From Flexithrix dorotheae DSM 6795 (GTDB taxonomy: Bacteria > Bacteroidota > Bacteroidia > Cytophagales > Flammeovirgaceae), in contig NZ_KB903463.1 in the NCBI RefSeq assembly GCF_000379765.1, forward strand, positions 1 through 42,449: a stretch of 42,449 bases of DNA. The letters run 5' to 3'. Shown piece after piece: positions 33,059 through 41,892 of the stretch. Position numbers and translations under genes: made by a program. Within the stretch, counting starts at the first letter, position 1. Each line of letters starts with the position of its first letter. Under the pieces are notes generated by a model. The model was not told the origin of the DNA. It ran no database searches and saw only the letters and a program-made list of their open reading frames with translations.

Positions 33059-35533
33059 TTAATCAACTTTCATTATTTTTCTTGAAATATTTCCCTGATT
33101 ATCACTGCTTTTCACCTTTAGGATATATAATCCGCTATCTAGGCTCCCTAAAGATAGAATGATTGGTTGTTCATTATTTTCAGTTTTACGCACTATTTGA
33201 TCCAATACTTTTCTGCCCGAAAGGTCAAATAACCCAATAGCATAAACCCCTGTATTTTCCGAAGGAAGAATAACGGTTAAATCATGCTTAACAGGATTAG
33301 GATAGACAGATATTTCCTTAATGTTCAATTCGTTGTTCAAACTTTTCAGTGGCTCTCCTTTTTTTGCTTTCCTTGTATTCCCACTAGCATTTACACAGAC
33401 ATTACTCACTTCATATACTTCTTGTGGTCCAGTGGTATGACCTTCAATGATGATTTCCAAAGTGTTCCCCGAAATGTTGGAAGCTCCTGCAGAAGTAATG
33501 GAACTAGGACCTACTATTTCTTCAATCACTTGGTTGCTGCCTCCATCTACCTTGTAGTAAATATTGAGGTAATCAACGAAGTCTCCTGTAGCATCCAAAT
33601 CACCAGTTGCCAACACATCCATGCTTATGTCTACAGAAGAAGTTGCTGAAATATCAATAACTCCGGAAGTCCAAATGGTAGTAGCATTGCCGCTTATAGC
33701 ATAATTAGTTGGGGCACAGAAAGGCACATCATCAGTACCTCCACTTCCGGCTGTTACACATAAATTGTTTACCTCGTACAATTCATCAGGAGCCGTAGTT
33801 CTTGCTTGAATAATTATTTCCAAAGTACTTCCTGTAATCCCTGTAACACTGGCAGAAGTTACCGAGCTAGGTCCTGATATTTCTTCGATAGTTTGGTTAC
33901 TTCCACCGTTTACTTTGTAGTAAATATTGAGATAGTCACCAAAATCCCCCCCAGCATCTAAACTGCCAGAAGCCAGTATGTCCATGTTTATGTCCACAGG
34001 ACTTCCAGAAATATCTATGGTGCCAGACGACCATGTGGTGGTATTGCTTCCTGAAATTGAAAAATCGCTAGGTGCGCACCAGGGGATACTTCCTCCGCCT
34101 CCACCACCTTGGTCAATTGAAAAATCCAGCCAGTTAATATTAGAGTTTTCGGTAACAGCAGTTAGCCGGATGGTTTGCTCCCCGGCATTTAGAGAGACCG
34201 TGGTGGAAATAGTAACCCATGTTTGCCAACCACCAGTATTAGGTATATCTACAGTTTTTAAAGTATTTCCATTAGAGGCAATACGTAATTGAGCTCCAGT
34301 CCTTGAAGTGGCTACCCTGAACTTCACTTCATAGGTATTCGAGCTTTGGGCATCAACCAGGTACTCCACCCAGTCTCCCGGATCGAAATAACCAACGTTT
34401 AACCCACCACCTGTGTCAGAAGTTCCCTGTGTTTCTATCCCACTCATATTAGAGTAATCTTCTGCTTCAATTTGAGCAGGAATTTGTACCGGGTTATTAT
34501 TTCCCCCTCCCCCATTGTAGTTTTTCAGATCAGGCAAATCATTGGCATTTATAGCATAATTATCGCTAAATATGCTGGTTAAAGTTGAACTTGAATTATT
34601 ATTTACAAAAAGCTCACGCCAGCCCATTAGCCATACATAATCCCCATAGTTCGATTCAATTTGGCTCATTGAAATCATGTCACCGACTTCACCAATGGCA
34701 ATAGGCTTTCCATTGGCTATGGATTGCATGGCATTGTAGTGAGACTGGCTAAAGTTTGCATTATAAATATCTGTAGCAAAAGCATCTACATAATTATTTC
34801 CTGGATGGTAAGCAGACAAATTATTATTGGTATCGTCAAAGTTTAAAACCCATAACAGGTTATTAAGGCCCTTTGTATTGGTAAGGTAATTATAGGTCAT
34901 CCGAAATAACCTTTTATATTGGTCCCCAGAAGACTTTGCTCCCCACCAAAACCAACCTCCATTCATTTCATGGTAAGGTCTGAATAACACAGGTATATTG
35001 GCATCTTCCAATTGTTGGAGATAATAGGCAATGTCATCCATCTTATCTTCCCAGGCTTCGTGTATCCAGTGGCCATCTGTTAATAGGTTTTCAAACTCGG
35101 AATAGCTTAATTCTCCCTGTACACTCGACCAACCACTTGTCTCAGAATCCATTGGGCGTACCTGATGGTACATAATGGTGATGATTTTACCTTTTTGTTC
35201 CCATTGGTCAATTGCCTCATCAATCCACCGTTGCCGATACTGTACATTACTACCATAACGGAAATCATTTCCCCATAAAGCTGGTTCCACATTACCATTT
35301 CTTGATTTTAACTGGTTGTCCCATCCATCTGGATCAGATTGTTCATTGTGTTGCCCGGTTATGATTCCTTGTCCCTTTGTATCATAAAGGTATTGTAACA
35401 ATGCCCTTGCTTCTGGTGATGCATTTGGGTTTACTGGGTTTTGAGAAAAGCCCATTTGAACGAACAGTAAAAAAGCCGCTGTAGCAACTGTCCCAAATAA
35501 GGATTTAATAGATAAAAATTGGTGTTTTTTCAT
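33059..35533 (-). CDS. Secreted GH26 beta-mannanase with CBM6, tandem unknown domains and T9SS signal
   Basis: The 824-residue protein (signal to about residue 30, MGFSQ) starts with a GH26 barrel. LFRPYHEMNGGWFWWG has the acid/base E189, and PIAIGEVGD the nucleophile E282. These enzymes cut beta-1,4-mannan, and related forms act on beta-1,3/1,4-glucans. A CBM6 follows (about 351-475, with PAQIEAEDYSNMSG and GYFDPGDWVEYLV). Then two 119-residue repeats (about 485-595 and 604-717, each starting FCAP or WCAP), then a type IX sorting domain (about 740-824: ISVYPNPVKHDLTV, VLFDLSGRK-type and GLYILKVKS). It is secreted or held on the cell surface. The hybrid regulator is 147 bases upstream on the same strand, so it probably controls this gene. 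The start is ATG 35533, not the GTG at 35539. Confidence 0.93.
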   Translation of the reverse strand: MKKHQFLSIKSLFGTVATAAFLLFVQMGFSQNPVNPNASPEARALLQYLYDTKGQGIITGQHNEQSDPDGWDNQLKSRNGNVEPALWGNDFRYGSNVQYRQRWIDEAIDQWEQKGKIITIMYHQVRPMDSETSGWSSVQGELSYSEFENLLTDGHWIHEAWEDKMDDIAYYLQQLEDANIPVLFRPYHEMNGGWFWWGAKSSGDQYKRLFRMTYNYLTNTKGLNNLLWVLNFDDTNNNLSAYHPGNNYVDAFATDIYNANFSQSHYNAMQSIANGKPIAIGEVGDMISMSQIESNYGDYVWLMGWRELFVNNNSSSTLTSIFSDNYAINANDLPDLKNYNGGGGNNNPVQIPAQIEAEDYSNMSGIETQGTSDTGGGLNVGYFDPGDWVEYLVDAQSSNTYEVKFRVATSRTGAQLRIASNGNTLKTVDIPNTGGWQTWVTISTTVSLNAGEQTIRLTAVTENSNINWLDFSIDQGGGGGGSIPWCAPSDFSISGSNTTTWSSGTIDISGSPVDINMDILASGSLDAGGDFGDYLNIYYKVNGGSNQTIEEISGPSSVTSASVTGITGSTLEIIIQARTTAPDELYEVNNLCVTAGSGGTDDVPFCAPTNYAISGNATTIWTSGVIDISATSSVDISMDVLATGDLDATGDFVDYLNIYYKVDGGSNQVIEEIVGPSSITSAGASNISGNTLEIIIEGHTTGPQEVYEVSNVCVNASGNTRKAKKGEPLKSLNNELNIKEISVYPNPVKHDLTVILPSENTGVYAIGLFDLSGRKVLDQIVRKTENNEQPIILSLGSLDSGLYILKVKSSDNQGNISRKIMKVD
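33383..34081 (-). repeat. Tandem duplication encoding a repeated domain in the mannanase
   Basis: Two copies of about 340 bases (33751-34081 and 33383-33724, offset 357 bases) encode near-identical domains. Shared segments are DFGDYLNIYYKVNGGSNQ and DFVDYLNIYYKVDGGSNQ, then EEISGPSSVTSA and EEIVGPSSITSA. Each carries two Cys that could pair. The domain is all-beta and unnamed to me; a carbohydrate-binding role is likely from its position. Confidence 0.7.
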
Positions 35534-35560
35534 TTTCACTATACATTTAGTTTAAGAATA

Positions 35561-35603
35561 AGGTACTGAAAACGCTTGTACCTCACTACCCATTTTGGTA
35601 GTG
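35561..35603. promoter_or_regulatory. Two adjacent inverted repeats upstream of the mannanase
   Basis: AGGTAC (35561-35566) pairs with GTACCT (35578-35583) with an 11-base spacer. It is directly followed by CACTACC (35584-35590) and GGTAGTG (35597-35603) with a 6-base spacer. They begin 28 bases upstream of the start codon on the minus strand. They may be operators for the hybrid regulator or form a leader hairpin; neither is proven. Confidence 0.4.
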
Positions 35604-35680
35604 TTTTTAAAGCTAAATGAGAAAGAAAAATACGGGGGGAACTATTGTCCCAATTCTGCCTATTATAGTAAAATCGACTT

Positions 35681-38600
35681 CTAAGGGACTTTATGTAGGC
35701 TTTTTCGCATAGTTTCTCTGTATTCAGTTGGGGAAAGGTTATACATTTCTTTAAAACATTTACTGAAATACCTACGAGAATTAAACCCTACTTTCACGGC
35801 TATCTCGGTAGTGTCCATTTCAGTTTCAATTAAATACAAAGCCGCATTTTTTAAGCGTATTGTTTTAGTGAATACGTTTACAGATAAACTGGTAGCCTGG
35901 TTTAATTTTTTGTAAAGTTGCGTACGACTCATACCCATTTCTATTGCAAAAATTTCCGCATCAAAAGTTTGGTTGCCCAAATGTTTCACTACTACCGCCA
36001 TAGCCTTGGCAATAAATTCATTTTCTGGAAAGCTTATTTCATTCTTGCTACCAAGCCCCATATTTCCAATAAAGGTTTGCTTTAAAAATTGCCGGGAAGA
36101 AATAAGGTTATCTACTCTTGCTTTAAGCAAAGGCATATTAAAAGGTTTGGAGATATAATCGTCTGCCCCGATTTGTAAACCTTGCAACTCATTTTCCCCA
36201 TCTGATTGGGCTGTTAACATTAATATGGGAATATGGTTTGTTTGTTCATGCGCTTTTAGTTTTTTACAAAGAGCCAAGCCATCAAGTCTGGGCATCATAA
36301 TGTCCGTTAGCACTAAATCAGGGAGGTGTTGTAAAGCTTTTTCCAAGCCTTGTTCCCCATCATAAGCCTGAAGGACAGTATATTCCTTTTCAAAAGAATG
36401 TTTTAGGAATTCCTGTACATCCGGATTGTCTTCTACAATTAATATTTTTGTTGTGTTTATAGGCTGAAAGGGCAGGTTGTGGCTTATGTTTCCAGTTTTA
36501 CCATCAAATCCATCATACATTTTGTTGTTGAGCTTTCCATTATTTTCAACTATTGTAATCCCTTTATCTTCATAAAAACTTTTTGAAATAGGGATTTCCA
36601 GTAAAAACTCTGTACGAATCCCTTGTTGGCTTTCAACAGAAATATTGCCCTGGTGTAGTTTTGTCAATTGGTAAGCTAAAGCCAAGCCTAAGCCCGTTCC
36701 TTTCCCCTCCCCTTGCTGGTCACCATAGCTTGCCTGATAAAAAGACTTAAATATCAGATTTAAATGCTCAGGGGCAATTCCCTCTCCATTATCTTCTACT
36801 TTTACAGATAAATAGTTAATAGCACTTTTTAAGATAAAATTGATTGATAAGCATACTTTCCCTCCTTCCATTGTAAACTTAAAAGCATTTGAAAGCAGGT
36901 TGTAAATAATTTTTTCAAGCTTGTCAAAATCTGCATATCCTGTAAAAGAAACCCGAGGGGAATTGAAATGATAGCTTATATCTTTAGCCTTTGCCCGGTA
37001 TTCAAAAGAAGAAAAAAGTTCTTTAATTTTTTTCACGATATCTACCTTACTTAGCTCAAGTGTTGTATGCCCACTTTCTATTTTTGACAAATCAAGTAAT
37101 TGATTGACAAGCCTTAATAAGCGATGGGCATTTTTGTCAATGATGTTGATTAACCTTTGGTGGGATACATTATTTTTGAGCAAGGCCGATTCAGAGAGCT
37201 CGTTTAGAGGACCTAAAATTAAAGTGACAGGAGTCCGGAATTCATGGGAAATATTCGTGAAAAAGTTAATTTTCATTTGGTCTGCCTCATGCACTTTTTT
37301 AGACATTTCGGCTATTTGTTCCTTTTGAAATTGCAATGCTTTATTTTTTGTTTCCAGGTCTTTCTTCTGGTCTATCACTTCTTTTGTCCGTCTTTCTACT
37401 TCAATTTCAAGCCTTTGCTTTTGTTTGCGGAGGCTGTACAACCTTGCTCTGTTCCAACTTACCACTGCTAATACACAAATAGTAAATAAACCTAGGCGAA
37501 ACCACCAGGTTCGCCAAAAAGGCGGTTCGACAATTATTTTAATTGCAGCACCCTGTTCATTCCAGACACCATCGTTATTGGCCGCTTTTACCCTAAATGT
37601 GTATTCACCTTCTTCAATGTTGGTATAGTTTGCCACCCGCATTTTCCCGAAGTCCACCCAATCTTTATCAAAACCTTCCAGCTTACAAGCGTACTTGTTA
37701 TTCTGTGTTTTGCTGAAATTTATGGCCACAAACCCAAATGAAAAAGAGTTTTGCTTGTGGTTCAATACAATTTCTTTAGTTAAAGTGATGTGGGTATTTA
37801 AGGGAGAACCTTCACCACTTTTTACAGGCCGGTTATTAATTTTAAAATCGGTAATTACTACGGGGGGCTTATTTGTGTTAATTTTTAATTGCCTAGGGTG
37901 AAAATAATTATAGCCCATTTTTCCCCCAAAATAGAGTTTCCCTCTACTATCTTTGTAAACCGCACCCTTGTTAAGTTCTTTCCCTTGCAACCCATCATCA
38001 ATCCCAAATAAGGTATAAGCTTTAGTTTCGGGGTCTAGCCTTGCAATCCCTGTATTCGTGCCCACCCATAAAAATCCTTCACTATCTTCTAAAATTCCGG
38101 CATAGGCTATTAAACCGGGGACATGGTAAGCACTATTACAGCAAATTTTCCCTTCTGCTCCAGTAAATTCAAAAAGCCCACTATTTGTACCCAGCCACAA
38201 CTTTTCCCTACTATCTTCATAAATAAAATAAACATTGTAAATATTATGGCTAGGTATACCTTTAATTGTTTTAGTATAGGAAGAAAACTCCCCTGTTTCT
38301 GTATTCAACCGCATTAAACCATGGTTTTTAACCCCTGCCCAAAGGTTGCCCTGCTTATCGAAATGAATAATCCATACCTGGTTATTTTCTGCCTTATAAG
38401 TACCATGTGGCTGAAAAGTATATACCTTAAAGGTATCAGCTTCTGGAAGGTATTTTAGAATACCATTGCCCCAACTACCAATCCAAATATTTCCATCTTT
38501 GTCTTGTTTAATACAACTTACATTTACATTCAGATTAAAATGTTTAAAAGTACCTTTTTCAGCAGAATATTTAGATACACCATTCATAGTCCCTACCCAA

Positions 38601-39943
38601 ATGTCACCTTGTTTGTCTAAATGGAGCCTGCGTACATAATCATCTAACAAACCTTTTCCTTTATAGTAGTGAGTGTATTTTTTCTTATTCTTGGAGATTA
38701 CTGTAATCCCCCCATCTGTCCCAACCCAAAGGTTTTTTTGCCTATCTTCTAAAAAAGCCCATACATTATTGTTCCTAATACTATTTGGAAAGGCATAACC
38801 TGAGGTAACACTTTTAAACTTATTAGTAGACAAGTCCGACTTATTAATAAACCCATTGTTAACCCCTACCCATAAAATCCCGTTTTTGTCCTGATAAAGT
38901 GCTGAAACTCTGTTTCCACTCAAACTTTCCGGGTTAGTTGGGTTATTGGTATAGCTGGTGAAAGTTTCAGCAATCATGTCAAAGAGTAAAAGGCCATTGC
39001 TTTTAGTGCCAATCCAAAGCTTATTTTTACCTGCACTGGCAATATGCCATACAAAGTCGCTTGTAAGCCCCTTAGCCTTATATTTTTTCACAGAATACTG
39101 TTTAAATACCTCCTTTTGTTGGTCAAACTTGCTAAGACCGCCACCATCTGTACCTACCCAAATATTTGATTTCTCATCTGTAAACAGTGTTTTGACGAAA
39201 TTATGGGAGAGTGAATATGGGTTTTCAGGTTCATGAAAAAAGTTTTTGAACACTGGGTTTTCACCTGATTCATTAAATACAATTTTAGTAAGGCCACTTT
39301 TATTAGGGGAAAGGGAGCCTACCCAAAGGTTTCCTTCGGCATCCCTTGTAATAGCCCTTATATGGTTGGAGGCTAAGGGTGTTTGGCTCTCACCATTAGC
39401 AGAGTACTTCTCAAAAAGAGCTCCATTAACCCCTTCATTTTCTGGGATAACTACCTTGTTAAGCCCTCCACCATTTGTGCCTATCCATAAATTGCCCCAT
39501 TTATCTTCTGCAATAGCCCTTATATCGTCATTGCTTAGGCTAAGTGGGTTTTCAGGGCTATTAAAGAAACGGGTAAAATTTTCTTCATTTCTATTAAATA
39601 AACAAAGCCCTCCACCATTTGTGCCTATCCAAAGGTTTTGTTTTGAATCTTCAAACAACACATTTATTTGCTGGTGGGAAATACTGTTGGTGTCTCCTTC
39701 AACAGGGATGAAGTGGGCAAAACTATAGCCATCAAATTTATTCAGCCCATTGTAAGTCCCAATCCACATAAACCCATAACTATCCTGTAAAAAGCAAAGT
39801 GGCGTACTTTGAGAAAGGCCATCTTTTAATGTGATGTGTTCAAAAGCTATTTCTTCTTGTGAATAGACATTTTGGTTACCCAAAAGAAGTAAAAGAAGTA
39901 TTAACCTTGTAAGAAAGTAAAATACTTTGTGCTTCATTTTCAT
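35681..39943 (-). CDS. Hybrid two-component system sensor/regulator (SusR-type HTCS)
   Basis: The 1420-residue protein fuses a complete two-component pathway. It has a signal and a periplasmic two-part propeller (about 25-690) of Reg_prop repeats, each with NLWIGTNGGGL or similar. A Y_Y_Y domain follows (about 700-780: KLEGFDKDWVDFG, YTFRVKAANNDG), then a transmembrane helix (about 790-810) and coiled coil. The kinase has its phosphorylated His in NISHEFRTPVTLILGP, and its ATPase boxes are DNGEGIAPEHLNLIF and GKGTGLGLALAYQL. The receiver (about 1170-1285: ILIVEDNPDVQEF, Asp in LVLTDIMMPRLDG) is followed by an AraC HTH (about 1320-1415, EFIAKAMAVVVKHLG to FKEMYNLSPTEYRETM). It senses an oligosaccharide and activates the mannanase gene. 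Start is ATG 39943, with ATG 39937 possible. Confidence 0.95.
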   Translation of the reverse strand: MKMKHKVFYFLTRLILLLLLLGNQNVYSQEEIAFEHITLKDGLSQSTPLCFLQDSYGFMWIGTYNGLNKFDGYSFAHFIPVEGDTNSISHQQINVLFEDSKQNLWIGTNGGGLCLFNRNEENFTRFFNSPENPLSLSNDDIRAIAEDKWGNLWIGTNGGGLNKVVIPENEGVNGALFEKYSANGESQTPLASNHIRAITRDAEGNLWVGSLSPNKSGLTKIVFNESGENPVFKNFFHEPENPYSLSHNFVKTLFTDEKSNIWVGTDGGGLSKFDQQKEVFKQYSVKKYKAKGLTSDFVWHIASAGKNKLWIGTKSNGLLLFDMIAETFTSYTNNPTNPESLSGNRVSALYQDKNGILWVGVNNGFINKSDLSTNKFKSVTSGYAFPNSIRNNNVWAFLEDRQKNLWVGTDGGITVISKNKKKYTHYYKGKGLLDDYVRRLHLDKQGDIWVGTMNGVSKYSAEKGTFKHFNLNVNVSCIKQDKDGNIWIGSWGNGILKYLPEADTFKVYTFQPHGTYKAENNQVWIIHFDKQGNLWAGVKNHGLMRLNTETGEFSSYTKTIKGIPSHNIYNVYFIYEDSREKLWLGTNSGLFEFTGAEGKICCNSAYHVPGLIAYAGILEDSEGFLWVGTNTGIARLDPETKAYTLFGIDDGLQGKELNKGAVYKDSRGKLYFGGKMGYNYFHPRQLKINTNKPPVVITDFKINNRPVKSGEGSPLNTHITLTKEIVLNHKQNSFSFGFVAINFSKTQNNKYACKLEGFDKDWVDFGKMRVANYTNIEEGEYTFRVKAANNDGVWNEQGAAIKIIVEPPFWRTWWFRLGLFTICVLAVVSWNRARLYSLRKQKQRLEIEVERRTKEVIDQKKDLETKNKALQFQKEQIAEMSKKVHEADQMKINFFTNISHEFRTPVTLILGPLNELSESALLKNNVSHQRLINIIDKNAHRLLRLVNQLLDLSKIESGHTTLELSKVDIVKKIKELFSSFEYRAKAKDISYHFNSPRVSFTGYADFDKLEKIIYNLLSNAFKFTMEGGKVCLSINFILKSAINYLSVKVEDNGEGIAPEHLNLIFKSFYQASYGDQQGEGKGTGLGLALAYQLTKLHQGNISVESQQGIRTEFLLEIPISKSFYEDKGITIVENNGKLNNKMYDGFDGKTGNISHNLPFQPINTTKILIVEDNPDVQEFLKHSFEKEYTVLQAYDGEQGLEKALQHLPDLVLTDIMMPRLDGLALCKKLKAHEQTNHIPILMLTAQSDGENELQGLQIGADDYISKPFNMPLLKARVDNLISSRQFLKQTFIGNMGLGSKNEISFPENEFIAKAMAVVVKHLGNQTFDAEIFAIEMGMSRTQLYKKLNQATSLSVNVFTKTIRLKNAALYLIETEMDTTEIAVKVGFNSRRYFSKCFKEMYNLSPTEYRETMRKSLHKVP

Positions 39944-40248
39944 ATTTAGATACCTGAGTTCCACTTAGGTTTACAAATTATAAGATAGTCATTTCTGCCA
40001 AACCACTTTATTAAGTAGTCTAAATAAATTCAGACTTTTATTATTTTAAATTTACGGTGGTATTATATAGGTGCATTTACCCTCCTAATTCGGGTCTGTT
40101 GCAAATTTCAGGAAGAACGCTGGTGTACAACATAGAAAAATAATTATCAGTAAATACTATATATAATGTGTATAGGATTCTCAATTAATCTTTATAGCAG
40201 GTTTGTCATTGTTTTTAGTCTGTGAAGTTTTCTACTTCAAGTCTTTTC
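39944..40248. other. Intergenic region upstream of the hybrid regulator
   Basis: This 305-base gap holds no ORF. A 19-base imperfect inverted repeat, ACCTGAG/CTTAGGT, occurs near 39951-39969 just upstream of the regulator start. A partial copy of the REP-like core, GGGTCTGTTGCAAA, lies at 40092-40105. Nothing else is apparent. Confidence 0.5.
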
Positions 40249-41472
40249 TCAATTGGTTGATTTACCAAAGTTTTTGAAAACAAAAACCCCATTTTTATTG
40301 CAGGTAATGATATCTGGATAATTATTGTTATCAAGGTCGGTAATAGAAAAATCTACGCCAACACCCGAATCATCATCCATCAAATAGGGTATAAAATGGG
40401 GGTTTCCTGCCTTGTACGTCAGTTTAAACCAGTATACTACTGCAGGTTCATCGGGTTCCCAACTTTCCTGAGGTCCTCTGGTCCACACCCTTTTACCAGA
40501 AACCAAATCGGTGACACCATCTTTGTCTATGTCCTCTAGTTTGAGGGCGTGGGGTTGGGAGAAGCGCACGCCATAAGGGTTGTCACTCAACTTTTCACCC
40601 ATGATTAATTGCTGCTCAAAAGTCAATACATTACCCGATCTCACCTGTTTAAACCAGGCCAAACCCCACCCATGTGCATCCAATGTAGTAACCACATCGT
40701 TCAACCCATCTTTATCAATGTCCATCACGTACATTTGTGCACCTCCCGGTCCAAAGTCAACCGAGTGGAAAGTCCATTGGCTATTTAATTTGTCTTTACC
40801 AGGGTTTTCCCACCACCCTTCGTTTTTCATGATATCGACCCTGCCATCATCGTTGATATCGCCAAGACCGAGTCCATGGCTAAATTTTTGCCAACCCCAG
40901 TCCTTTGAAATGGCATGGAAAGTCCAGGGTTCATTAGGGGCATCGGTATTCTGCACTGCATAGCCCAAATATCCATTTGTATGGAAAATGAGTTCTAATC
41001 GCCCATCTCCTGTCAAATCATAAAATGTAGGAGATTCATTATCCACCTTTGGGTAAATAAGGTGTTTCTCCCAATAACCCATATCCTGTCCATGATTTTC
41101 GTACCAATAAGCTGCTTCTCCGGGAAATCCAATGATTAGAATGTCATTTTTATTATCCTCGTTTACATCCCTGATAGCCACAGAAAAATTATCGGAATAT
41201 TCCTTTTTTTTATCAAATAGTTTTGGCTTGTAAAAGCTGATCTTTTCTGTAAAGTCAGGTCCCTTAAACCAGAAAGGTCCTGCTACAATATCGGGAACTT
41301 GGTCACTATTGATATCCCCTACACCCACTCCTTCAGCATAAAACTCTGTTGAAAGTATTTGCTTCTCAAATACCCTTTCCTTCACATTCTCAACTTTTTG
41401 TTCAGTACAACAGGCTGTCAAAATTACCATGAATGAGAAAAGCATTAAGTTATATTTTAATAATCCATTCAT
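40249..41472 (-). CDS. VCBS/FG-GAP repeat lipoprotein
   Basis: The 407-residue protein has a lipoprotein signal (FMVILTACC) and about six FG-GAP/VCBS beta-propeller units, each with a calcium-type D-x-N/D-x-D-x-x-x-D loop. Examples are GVGVGDINSDQVPDIVAGPF, VAIRDVNEDNKNDILIIGF, FYDLTGDGRLELIFHTNG, GLGDINDDGRVDIMKNEG, VMDIDKDGLNDVVTTLDA, LKLEDIDKDGVTDLVSGKR and ITDLDNNNYPDIITCNKN. These form a calcium-binding propeller found on surface proteins of Bacteroidota and planctomycetes, often beside c-type cytochromes as here. Function is probably binding or adhesion, not catalysis. The gene starts at ATG 41472 (upstream TTG 41493 ignored). It is downstream of the Tat-signal remnant and the cytochrome gene on the same strand. 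Confidence 0.8.
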   Translation of the reverse strand: MNGLLKYNLMLFSFMVILTACCTEQKVENVKERVFEKQILSTEFYAEGVGVGDINSDQVPDIVAGPFWFKGPDFTEKISFYKPKLFDKKKEYSDNFSVAIRDVNEDNKNDILIIGFPGEAAYWYENHGQDMGYWEKHLIYPKVDNESPTFYDLTGDGRLELIFHTNGYLGYAVQNTDAPNEPWTFHAISKDWGWQKFSHGLGLGDINDDGRVDIMKNEGWWENPGKDKLNSQWTFHSVDFGPGGAQMYVMDIDKDGLNDVVTTLDAHGWGLAWFKQVRSGNVLTFEQQLIMGEKLSDNPYGVRFSQPHALKLEDIDKDGVTDLVSGKRVWTRGPQESWEPDEPAVVYWFKLTYKAGNPHFIPYLMDDDSGVGVDFSITDLDNNNYPDIITCNKNGVFVFKNFGKSTN

Positions 41473-41669
41473 AATTAATTCCAGTATAATCAATGTTGCA
41501 ATGTTTTTGTGCTTATTTTTTTACTGCTACTATATGTTTTGCTTTGGGCTTAACAATCATCATCCTAAACCACACAATGCGTGTAAAACTGGACCTTTCT
41601 TCCATTGTTGCTAATACTAAAAAGAAATTATTATTAAGCATTACCGCTATAGTCCATTAATTCCATTTT

Positions 41670-41879
41670 TCACTTCTCAAAAGGCGTGAAAATCTTTCTT
41701 ATTCTTTCCATTTCGGTGGCTAAATCCAGTCCTTCAATTGGTGGAGCCTATTATATATCAATATCGGCAAGTGAATTTTTTTCATTAGATTTCCCCTGGG
41801 CAGCCAAGCCAAGCCCCATTCCGGCTAACATTGTGGATGTATTTTTCACAAAGGCACGCCTGTTAATTTTTGAGTCCAT
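41670..41879 (-). pseudogene. Remnant of a Tat-signal protein gene
   Basis: From ATG 41879 the frame encodes KINRRAFVKNTSTMLAGMGL, a clear twin-arginine signal. After 42 residues it meets two stop codons in a row (TAA TAG, 41753-41748). The same frame then continues with IEGLDLATEMERIRKIFTPF before a final stop (41672-41670). Most of the original enzyme is thus missing and the rest interrupted. The start lies 13 bases past the stop of the cytochrome gene, as if once in its operon. The gap 41473-41669 is otherwise empty. I cannot name the parent family. Confidence 0.55.
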
Positions 41880-41892
41880 AGTCAGTAGTAAT

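Noticed and set aside
39246-39728. Plus-strand open frame of 160 codons
   Set aside because: It lies wholly inside the propeller repeats of the hybrid regulator gene on the other strand. Its Pro/Ser-rich text is the antisense of the repeated W-I-G-T-N-G-G-G motif.
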